Assembly: GCA_025351875.1 (NCBI GenBank)
Contig: JANXVA010000802.1
Span: forward strand, 1 to 38,736
Reading direction: 5' to 3'
DNA from: Myxococcales bacterium
GTDB taxonomy: Bacteria; Myxococcota_A; Polyangia; Polyangiales; Polyangiaceae
DNA: 38,736 bases
The position numbers and the translations under genes were made by a program. How positions within the stretch are numbered: the first letter of the stretch is position 1; each line of letters begins with the position of its first letter. This document shows positions 15,517 to 22,541 of the stretch, piece after piece. The notes under the pieces were generated by a model that saw nothing but the letters and a program-made list of their open reading frames with translations, was not told where the DNA came from and ran no database searches.

Positions 15517-16071
15517 TCATGAACGTGCGGCAAAACGCATCGGACGCGTCGTGGCCGCGAGATACAGCGGGTGTTTCGGCTGACCGTTCTGCGTCAGCCC
15601 GAAGCACTCGGGCCGCCGATGCACCGAGAGCGCGACGAGCGCCACGTCGCGACCACGCTCGAGGAGCGTGCCGTTTGCTCCCCAACCCATCACGAGCTTG
15701 GTCGTTCGGTGCTCCTCGAACGTCCGGCGAATCGTCTCGTCGTTCTCCGGGCCCACGATCTCCCGGCGGCGCGCGGCGCGCACGTGGAGCGCTTTCGGAT
15801 CGGTCGAACGAAACGCGAAGGCGTTCAGCATCACGAGCGTGCCGAAGCCCCAGTCGTCGGCGAAGCCGAGGATGCGACGAATCGTCGGGTCATCGACGTT
15901 CTCGTCGGCCGTCGACGGGTTGAGGCCGACGAACACCATCACCTTCGCGCGCGGCTTCCAGACGCGGCGCAGCTCGTAGCGAAAGAGCCCGCACGGAGAG
16001 AACGTCGCCGTCGAGACGCCCTCGTGGTCGCGAAAGCGCCAGCCGGTGCCGTTCACCTCAGCACGACTCAC
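15517..16071 (-). CDS. DUF1643 protein
   Basis: A 184-residue protein of the DUF1643 family. Recognised blocks are FSPCGLFRYELRRVW, VFVGLNPSTADENVDDPTIR, GFADDWGFGTLVMLNAFAFR, IVGPENDETIRRTF, WGANGTLLERG and CFGLTQNGQPKHPLYL. Members occur singly in many bacteria and phages; the biochemical role is not established. The GTG at 16071 overlaps the TGA of the upstream kinase gene by four bases, which argues for coupled translation; another GTG five codons on (16056) would leave 179 residues. The frame remains open further upstream inside the kinase gene, but that part is not family-like. The coupling to a 1335-residue regulator is the only functional hint. Confidence 0.85.
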   Translation of the reverse strand: MSRAEVNGTGWRFRDHEGVSTATFSPCGLFRYELRRVWKPRAKVMVFVGLNPSTADENVDDPTIRRILGFADDWGFGTLVMLNAFAFRSTDPKALHVRAARRREIVGPENDETIRRTFEEHRTTKLVMGWGANGTLLERGRDVALVALSVHRRPECFGLTQNGQPKHPLYLAATTRPMRFAARS

Positions 16072-19000
16072 GCCAGCGACGTGCCTCGCGCCGAGGGCGG
16101 TGGCTGGCTCGGCGGCGCGCCCATGGAACGCAGCGCCTCCGCGCAGTCGTCGGCGATGAGACGATTGCCCGCGGCGCGCGCGAGCTCGCGAAGCTTCTGG
16201 TACTCGAGGCGCGCGTTGTCCATCTCGCCACGACTCTCGAGGAGCCTCGCGAGCAGGAGGCGGCCGCCGAGCACGTCCCACGTGAACTCGTTCGCCTCCG
16301 CGTAGCGGATCCCCTGCCAGAGGACGCGATCGGCATCGGCATCGCCGGCGCGCCCGTCGAGGAACGCGAGGATCATCCGGTTGTGACTCGCCAGGTGGTC
16401 GTGACCCAGCTCGTCGCAGAGCGCGAGCGACTGCTTCACCGCGCCGTACGCGCGCGCGTAGTCCTCGAGGCGGATCAACGTGTCCCCGAGGTTGTGGAGG
16501 TTCACGGCGACCTCGTACTGGAGGCCGAGGTCGCGAGCCATGTCCACCGCTTGCTCGCAGCGCAGCGCAGCGGACCGGAAATCCCGCGCGAAGTAGTCGA
16601 TCAGCGCCGAGAGCTTGGCGCGCTCGCACACGAACGTCGGGTCGTCCGGAATGAGCGTGGCGGCGCGCTCGAAGTGACGCTTCGCGGCCGTGTGGTCGCC
16701 CATCGCCGCGTTCGTCTGCACGAGGCTGACGAGCAGCTTGTGCTCGTCCACCTTGTCACCTCCCGTCGGCACGAGGGTCTGCAAGCGCTCGAGGAGCGCG
16801 AGCGAGCGCTTGAAGTCGCCCTGACGCCCCGAGAACTCCGCGGCAGCGACCATCGCCGACTTCACGAGCTCCTGGCGATCCTGGGCGATCGCCTCCGCCG
16901 CCGAGAACTGCGCGCGCGCCGCGTCGAACATGTGGAGGGCACCGAGGATCCTACCCGCGTCGATCCGCACGCGCACCCTCAGCTCGAGTGCATCGGCGTA
17001 CGTCCCGGGTGAAGCGTCGACGTGCGCGATGACGCGCTCGCACAGCTCCATCGCCTCGGGGAGCGAACGGACGAGCCGTACCGCCTTCGCCAGCCCGGCG
17101 AGCCAGCCCGCGAGCTCCGCTGGCGTTCGGGTGGCCGGCTCGCAGAGCTCGATCGCGCGCGCAAAATCGCGGGTCGCGGCCTCGAGCTGACCGTTCTCGA
17201 GCCGACGTGCGGCGCTCTTCGCGAACCACATACCAGCGCGCTCGCGTTCGCCCGAGGCATAGAGGTGCGTCGCGATCCGTGACGCATGCTCGACGGCTTG
17301 CTCGCCGAGGACGTCCTCGAGCGCGCGGCCGGCCGCCGCGTGCATCTCGCGCGCGGCCTCGGCCGTGAGCGCGTCGACGACGACCTCGCGAACGATCGGC
17401 GAGGTGAACATCAGCTCGAGAGGCCCGGTGTGAACCACGAACCCGCGATCGCGGAGCACCGCGAGCGAGCGCTCGAGCGCAGCGAGGTCGAGCGCCGTCA
17501 TCTGGGCGAGCACGGCGGCGTTGATCGGCTCACCGAGGACCGCGGCCCCCTGGAGGATCGCGCGATCTGCTGCCGCGAGACGAGAGACGCGCGAGGCGAC
17601 GAGACCACGCAGCGTCTTCGGCAGCGCGAGGTCTTGCCCCACGAGCTTCATCGAGACGAGCGAGCCGTCGGCGACGGTGACCGCACGCGCCTCGACGAGC
17701 GCCTTGAGGATCTCCTCGATCATCTGCGGGTGCCCGCCGGCGCGCTCGCGAACGAAGCGCATGAGCTCGGGCGGGACGCGCTCGATACCGAGCCGCACCG
17801 CGACGAGCCGCTCCGCATCCTCCGGGTCGAGGTCCGAGAGGTCGAGCCCGGCATGCACGCCGAGCTTCTCGAGCGGGTGGGAGAAGCCCGCGCGCGCCGC
17901 GAGCACGACGAGGGCGCGCGACTGCGGGATGCGAAGGAGGACCGCCTCGATCACGCCGTAGCTGTCGGTGTCCATGCAGTGGGCGGCGTCCCAGGAGAAC
18001 GCGTGCGGCCGATCCTCGCAGAGCCGGAGGATCATGCGCGTGAAGGCGTTGACGAGCGACGCCTTGGCGTTCGCCTGCGAGAACCCCGCGCTGGCGCCGA
18101 GCGCGGCCATGACGGCGCCCACCTCGTCGTCGTGCAGGCCGAGCGCGCGGAGCCGCGGGACGACCTGGCGGACCCGCACGTCCGGGTCGCCCTCGGCGAC
18201 ACCGCAGAGTACCTGCAACATGCACTGAATTCCCGAGAGCGGCAGCTCGGTGCCGCGGGGGAGACAGGTGGCGAGGTGCCAGCCGACGTTGTAGCCGCCC
18301 TTGCGGAGTCGGCGCTCGACCTCGAGCAAGAGGCGCGTCTTGCCGATACCGTGGTCACCGCGCACCGTGATCACGCTGGCGGTTCGACGGGTCGCGGAGG
18401 CGAGCACTTCGCCTACGGCGCGCAGCTCGTCGCGCCGCCCGACGAAGCGACCGAACGCCTCGCTCGTGCCGCGGACCTCCTTGACCAGGAGCGTGGTCGA
18501 CGCCGAGAGACCCGGCGCACGCGGCTGCGAGCTCGAGTCTCCGAGCGTGTCGAACACGAACAAGCTGCGGACCTGCCGCATCGCCCCGGCGCTGATGGCG
18601 CACATGCCCTCGCGCGCGCGCGCGAGGTCGCGAGCGACCGTCACCAGCGCCGAGAGCTGTTCGCCCTCGGTCGGCACGCCATCGCCGCTGACGTGGATGC
18701 GACCGACGTGGAGCCCGGCGCTCGGCTGCCGCACGCCGGCGAGCGAACGGAGGACTACGAGCGCGCAGCGCGTCGCGATCTCGGTGTCGCGACCGTCGGG
18801 CTCGTCGACGCCGAAGAGCGCCGTGATCTGCTCGGGTTCGCGGGCGAGAATGCGGCCGCCGTGGCGTGTGATCGTGTCGGCGGCGCGCTGGGCGAGCGAA
18901 GGGTCGTCGCGCCCGGGGAGCTCGACCACGAGCGCAGTGACCTCGCGGCGCTCGCCCATACCGACGGCGCGCTCGACGTCGACGTACGGTGCGCCGGTAT

Positions 19001-20075
19001 CGATCTTGAGCGAGGAGTAGCTGCGCCGATTCGACGAGCCGGGAACCTCGACGGGCGTGCGCTCCTGCGACGGCACGCCCTCGGCATCGAGGATCACCTG
19101 CGGCCCGGTCTCGTCGGGCGAGCGGAAGCGCGTGAGGAGGTCCGCGAGGTCGTGCGCGGAGAAGCGACGCCCCTGCGAGTAGAGGAACGCGAGGAGCGCC
19201 TCGTACATGCGCCCCGCGTCGGCGAAGCGGTCGATCTTCTTCGGCGCCATCGCCGTCTTGAGGAGGGCCACGAGCTCGGGCGGTACGTCCGGGCGGAGGA
19301 GCTCGACAGGCGGATACTCGACCATCGACACGCGGCGTAGCGTCTCGAACGACGTCGGCGCGCTGAAGGGATTCACGCCCGCGAGCATCTCGTAGAGCAC
19401 GGTGCCCAGCGAGAAGAGGTCGCTCCGCGCGTCGACGGCCTCGCCCTCGGCGTGCTCGGGGCTCATGTACCCGAACTTGCCCTTTAGCTGCCGCTGCCGC
19501 GTGTCCTCGATGCCGGTCGGCTCGAGCACGCCGACGGCCTTGGCGATGCCGAAGTCCGTCACCTTCACCTCGCCCTCGAGCGAGAGGAGGACGTTCTGCG
19601 GCGACACGTCGAGGTGGACGATGTTGAGCGGCTGGTTCTGCTCGTCACGCCGGCGGTGCGCGTGGTCGAGCCCCTTCGCGACCTCCGCCGCGATGTAGAC
19701 GGCCATCTCGACCGGGAACTGTACGGACTGGCGGCGGCAGCGTGTGAGGAGCGTCGCGAGGTCGAGACCGCTCACGTACTCCATCGCCATGTAGTAGGCG
19801 TCGGCCGACGGCATGCTGCCGACGACGGTGCCCGGGGCGATACCGAGGTCGAAGACCTGCACGACGTTCGCGTGCGAGAGGCGAACGGCGAGCTTCGCCT
19901 CGTGGATGAACATCTCCACGAACTGATCGCTCTCGGCGAGCTCCGGGAGGATGCGCTTGATGACGACGACCTTCTCGAAGCCTTCGACGCCGTAGCTCTT
20001 GGCCTTGAAGACCTCGGCCATGCCGCCCTGGCCGAGACGTTCGAGAAGGCGATAGCGCCCGAAGGTCGTATTCAC
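16068..20075 (-). CDS. Multidomain Ser/Thr kinase, cyclase-like domain, ATPase and TPR repeats
   Basis: A 1335-residue soluble regulator. The kinase domain (about 6-300) has the glycine loop GQGGMAEVF, VIK lysine 40, Glu59, the catalytic loop HLDVSPQN (154-161) with Leu where HRD has Arg, DFG (174-176) and GYMSPE. Residues about 375-510 resemble a class III nucleotide cyclase, but the first metal Asp position reads VVELPG, so it is probably not catalytic. An AAA_16-type ATPase (about 545-850) starts with GRFVGRRDE and has Walker A GDHGIGKT (573-580) and a weak Walker B FSWDAAHCMD. The C-terminal 450 residues are helical repeats of TPR type. This order is a known myxobacterial signalling build. 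The start is GTG, with AAGG seven bases upstream. A DUF1643 gene follows with a 4-base overlap. Kinase activity is likely; the other modules may only sense or assemble. Confidence 0.9.
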   Translation of the reverse strand: MNTTFGRYRLLERLGQGGMAEVFKAKSYGVEGFEKVVVIKRILPELAESDQFVEMFIHEAKLAVRLSHANVVQVFDLGIAPGTVVGSMPSADAYYMAMEYVSGLDLATLLTRCRRQSVQFPVEMAVYIAAEVAKGLDHAHRRRDEQNQPLNIVHLDVSPQNVLLSLEGEVKVTDFGIAKAVGVLEPTGIEDTRQRQLKGKFGYMSPEHAEGEAVDARSDLFSLGTVLYEMLAGVNPFSAPTSFETLRRVSMVEYPPVELLRPDVPPELVALLKTAMAPKKIDRFADAGRMYEALLAFLYSQGRRFSAHDLADLLTRFRSPDETGPQVILDAEGVPSQERTPVEVPGSSNRRSYSSLKIDTGAPYVDVERAVGMGERREVTALVVELPGRDDPSLAQRAADTITRHGGRILAREPEQITALFGVDEPDGRDTEIATRCALVVLRSLAGVRQPSAGLHVGRIHVSGDGVPTEGEQLSALVTVARDLARAREGMCAISAGAMRQVRSLFVFDTLGDSSSQPRAPGLSASTTLLVKEVRGTSEAFGRFVGRRDELRAVGEVLASATRRTASVITVRGDHGIGKTRLLLEVERRLRKGGYNVGWHLATCLPRGTELPLSGIQCMLQVLCGVAEGDPDVRVRQVVPRLRALGLHDDEVGAVMAALGASAGFSQANAKASLVNAFTRMILRLCEDRPHAFSWDAAHCMDTDSYGVIEAVLLRIPQSRALVVLAARAGFSHPLEKLGVHAGLDLSDLDPEDAERLVAVRLGIERVPPELMRFVRERAGGHPQMIEEILKALVEARAVTVADGSLVSMKLVGQDLALPKTLRGLVASRVSRLAAADRAILQGAAVLGEPINAAVLAQMTALDLAALERSLAVLRDRGFVVHTGPLELMFTSPIVREVVVDALTAEAAREMHAAAGRALEDVLGEQAVEHASRIATHLYASGERERAGMWFAKSAARRLENGQLEAATRDFARAIELCEPATRTPAELAGWLAGLAKAVRLVRSLPEAMELCERVIAHVDASPGTYADALELRVRVRIDAGRILGALHMFDAARAQFSAAEAIAQDRQELVKSAMVAAAEFSGRQGDFKRSLALLERLQTLVPTGGDKVDEHKLLVSLVQTNAAMGDHTAAKRHFERAATLIPDDPTFVCERAKLSALIDYFARDFRSAALRCEQAVDMARDLGLQYEVAVNLHNLGDTLIRLEDYARAYGAVKQSLALCDELGHDHLASHNRMILAFLDGRAGDADADRVLWQGIRYAEANEFTWDVLGGRLLLARLLESRGEMDNARLEYQKLRELARAAGNRLIADDCAEALRSMGAPPSQPPPSARGTSLA

Positions 20076-20190
20076 TTTCGCGCCTTACCCCGAATCGCCG
20101 CGTTTCACGCCCGCCCGATGGCACCGCCCTAGCGAGCGCGTAAGCGTAGCATGGGCGCCCAGGTTCCGGACGCCCTAGCGGGTGCGAACC

Positions 20191-20685
20191 TCAGTCGGTC
20201 AGCTGATCGATGTAGAGACCGAGGCGCTCGAGCTCGTTCGCGTCGAGAGGCCTGTTGCCCTTGTCGTAGGGCATCGGGCTGCCGCAGTCCTGCGTGCCCT
20301 TCACCTTGTGCCAGAGGAGGCTTGCAGCGCGGTCGCCGGGCTTGATGCGGACGGCGATGTCGCTCCCGCGGCCGCAGACCGTCGCGCCGCTCGGGCCGCC
20401 GGTCGCGACGCCGACGGTGTTCTTCGTGAACGGCGCGGAGAGGTCGACGTTCGCGCTGCGCGCGCCGTGACACTTCACGCAGCGTGAATCGAACAGCGCC
20501 TGGACCTCGGCCTGCGAGTAGGCCGTGAGGTCGGCTGCGGGCTCGGCCGTCGCCGTCTCGTCGGGTGAGGTCGAGGTGGCGGGCGTCCCGCTCGCCGTGG
20601 GCGATGTCGTCGCCGACGAGCAAGCAGGGATCAGCGAGGCGAGAGCGCCGCAGAGGACGAGCGTGGCGAGGCGATTGAGCATCAT
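20191..20685 (-). CDS. Lipid-anchored mono-haem c-type cytochrome domain protein
   Basis: A 164-residue predicted lipoprotein. The signal peptide (MMLNRLATLVLCGALASLIPAC) ends in a lipobox, and a Ser/Thr/Pro linker follows. A cytochrome c domain then has one haem-binding CVKCH motif (EVQALFDSRCVKCHG) and a likely distal ligand in CGSPMP near the C-terminus. The pattern SLLWHKVKGTQDCGSPMP is common in Planctomycete and myxobacterial haem domains attached to outer proteins. It would sit on the periplasmic side and pass electrons; partners are not visible nearby. The open frame begins at 20808, but the signal peptide starts at ATG 20685 or 20682. No strong ribosome-binding site is seen. Confidence 0.82.
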   Translation of the reverse strand: MMLNRLATLVLCGALASLIPACSSATTSPTASGTPATSTSPDETATAEPAADLTAYSQAEVQALFDSRCVKCHGARSANVDLSAPFTKNTVGVATGGPSGATVCGRGSDIAVRIKPGDRAASLLWHKVKGTQDCGSPMPYDKGNRPLDANELERLGLYIDQLTD

Positions 20686-20916
20686 CCGGATGTACCGCCG
20701 GAGGCAGGCTCGGAGAATCCGTATGATCCTGATAGGTATGTAAACGCTGTATTTACAATCAGATCGTGATGACCGCGCGTTGCCGTTCCCGCAGGATTGT
20801 AAGCTCAATCCATACTATTTGGTGTCGATAAGACGAATGGCGCATCCAATCGGATGGGGTAAAGCCCTGTTGCTGCAAGCGGGCCACGACGGCTCGTCGC
20901 AACAGAGGTTCTCCCG
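20686..20916. promoter_or_regulatory. AT-richer divergent control region with inverted repeats
   Basis: This 231-base gap between the divergent cytochrome and lipoprotein genes is clearly less GC-rich than its surroundings. It holds TGTAAA-N7-TTTACA (20739-20757). The right arm extends to TTACAATC (20753-20760), whose complement GATTGTAA recurs at 20795-20802. Three related half-sites over about 65 bases suggest a repressor or activator site controlling one or both genes. The lipoprotein gene has AGAGG about 8 bases before its ATG. The regulator is unknown and no sigma factor consensus was assigned. Confidence 0.5.
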
Positions 20917-21552
20917 ATGTCGAAGCTCGTCTTGATCCCCTCGCTCGTCCTGTTCGTCGCCGCGAGCGCGTGCAGCGCCCCGTCTTCGTCCGACGCGCCC
21001 ACCGCGCCGGCGGGCGCCGAGACCGCAGAGAGCTCCGAGAGCGATCTGTCCGCCGCGGCGACCTGCGATCAGAACGAGCTCTTCGTGAAGCAGGGCCTCG
21101 CCCAGGACATGCGCGACTCGCTCGGCGCTTCCTTCATCAAGGACTACCAGATCGGCGTGCCCGGGGCGCTCATCGCCTACGACAGCTACGGCGGCGACAT
21201 GATCCAGGCGCCCCTGGGCGCTTCGGCGAGCGCCGAGCGCGTCTTCGCGACGAACCCCGGAGGAAGCTTCTCGGCCTCGATCGGAGGTTCCTCCACGAAT
21301 GGCGACAAGCTCTCGAAGCGCGGCTTCGCGGCGGCCAAGGCGCTCTTCGCTGCCATGGAGCACACGGCGGAGACCTCGTCGACGGATCAGGGCTGGACGA
21401 CGGCGACGCGCAAGTCGAAGGGCGGCCGTTTCAGCTGCGAGCAGCGGACCCAGGGCGGCAAGCTGCAGGACGCCTCGTGCTCGTTCCGCGACCTCCTCAT
21501 CCTCCGCACCGTCTCCTGGCCGAAGAGCGCGAAGAACTTCTGCGTGCAGTGA
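20917..21552 (+). CDS. Lipoprotein of unknown function with four conserved-looking cysteines
   Basis: A 211-residue predicted lipoprotein. The signal peptide (MSKLVLIPSLVLFVAASAC) ends at a lipobox Cys followed by Ser. After a linker rich in Ala, Ser and Glu, the mature domain (about 48-211) contains four cysteines (ATCDQ, FSCEQ, ASCSF, NFCVQ), enough for two disulfides, and a Gly/Ser-rich middle (NPGGSFSASIGGSSTNG). No family is recognised. It is convergent with the halocin-like lipoprotein gene, 33 bases apart, and divergent from the cytochrome across the repeat-bearing control region. AGAGG precedes the ATG. Confidence 0.78.
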   Translation: MSKLVLIPSLVLFVAASACSAPSSSDAPTAPAGAETAESSESDLSAAATCDQNELFVKQGLAQDMRDSLGASFIKDYQIGVPGALIAYDSYGGDMIQAPLGASASAERVFATNPGGSFSASIGGSSTNGDKLSKRGFAAAKALFAAMEHTAETSSTDQGWTTATRKSKGGRFSCEQRTQGGKLQDASCSFRDLLILRTVSWPKSAKNFCVQ

Positions 21553-21585
21553 GCTCGGCGGCCGCTTCCGTTCTCTCGACCTCGG

Positions 21586-22341
21586 TCACGACGTCGGGAC
21601 GCTCGCGCAATCGCGGAGCTTGCAGCCCGATTCGTACATCGAGATGACGCTTCCCGCGCAGGCGACCGCCCCCGCGCCGCATGCGGCCGTGAGGAGTCCG
21701 AAGGAGAGGCCGTCGGCGATGAGACAGACCCCCGTCGCGACGATGCAACCGGCGGAGGAGACGAGCTGACCGACACACCCGTTGCCGCTCTTGTCGAGCA
21801 AACACTGCGGCGGCCCGACAAGCGTGGTCGTGGGGTGGCCGATGAACCCGCCCGAGAGAGGCCTCGTCGAGAGCGAGGACTTCACGAGCGTCGAGGCGGG
21901 CGCCGGCCCCGCGTGAGCGAGGTCCGCGCCGAGCCGCTGGAGCGTCCGGCGCGCGACGGGCGAAGCGAACGCGTCGAGGTTCGCGGTGCCGCCCTCGGCC
22001 TTGGCCTCGTAGCGAAGAGTCGCCGCTTCAGGTGCCCGCACGTCGTAGGTGAAGACCGCCGCGCTCGGTCCCTGAGACTCGACCCCCATCACGACGTCGG
22101 CGCGTATGCCGCCGGCCTCGTCGACGCCGATCGCATGCGTGGCGTGCGTGGTGCCGTCGTCCTCGGGAGCGACCCACCACGTGACGACACCGAGCTGCTG
22201 CGTGGTCTCCTCGGAGGCTGCCGTCGACACACCTGGCGGATTCGCCGCGTGAGGTGTCGGGCTCGTCTCGCTGGAGCATCCGGCGACGATCGAGGTGGTG
22301 ACGAGACCGAACGCGAGAACCGTCTTGGCCGACATGCGCAT
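21586..22341 (-). CDS. Lipoprotein with C-terminal eight-cysteine, halocin-C8-like domain
   Basis: A 251-residue predicted lipoprotein. The signal peptide (MRMSAKTVLAFGLVTTSIVAGC) ends in a lipobox at Cys22. The middle (about 45-165) is beta-rich with no motif known to me. The last 72 residues hold eight cysteines in a hydrophobic, Gly/Ala-rich run (AGCIVATGVCLIADGLSFGL, CGAGAVACAGSV, MYESGCKLRDC), resembling the mature halocin C8 peptide in cysteine density, hydrophobic core and the C-terminal Y-x-SGC ending. AGGAG six bases before the ATG at 22341 decides this start over upstream in-frame starts. A 12-base palindrome lies 131 bases upstream. The resemblance is by eye and could reflect a general disulfide-rich membrane-active domain. 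Lipid anchoring of such a domain would be unusual. Confidence 0.75.
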   Translation of the reverse strand: MRMSAKTVLAFGLVTTSIVAGCSSETSPTPHAANPPGVSTAASEETTQQLGVVTWWVAPEDDGTTHATHAIGVDEAGGIRADVVMGVESQGPSAAVFTYDVRAPEAATLRYEAKAEGGTANLDAFASPVARRTLQRLGADLAHAGPAPASTLVKSSLSTRPLSGGFIGHPTTTLVGPPQCLLDKSGNGCVGQLVSSAGCIVATGVCLIADGLSFGLLTAACGAGAVACAGSVISMYESGCKLRDCASVPTS

Positions 22342-22471
22342 GAGGAGCTCCTGGGTGAGAGACATCGAGGCGACCTGCCATCCCCGTGCCACGCCAATTC
22401 TCCAGAGAAAGACGGCAAATTCAGGGACGCATGCGGAACCACCGGCTCCGCACTGAGAACGAACGCTTCGC

Positions 22472-22483
22472 GTGACATGTCAC
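22472..22483. promoter_or_regulatory. 12-base perfect palindrome upstream of the halocin-like gene
   Basis: GTGACATGTCAC is a perfect 12-base palindrome in the 200-base gap between the start of the halocin-like lipoprotein gene (22341) and the end of the PHP gene (22542), both on the minus strand. Its position suits an operator for the lipoprotein gene. A two-fold symmetric site of this size would suit a dimeric regulator; which one is unknown. Confidence 0.4.
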
Positions 22484-22541
22484 GGGACAACCCCCGACCC
22501 GTCCGACCAGACCGCGGTTCACGCCTGAACGAGAACGCGCC

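Noticed and set aside
17286-19340. A 684-residue plus-strand frame
   Set aside because: It is the antisense shadow of the multidomain kinase; its composition is His/Arg/Glu/Leu/Ala repeats.
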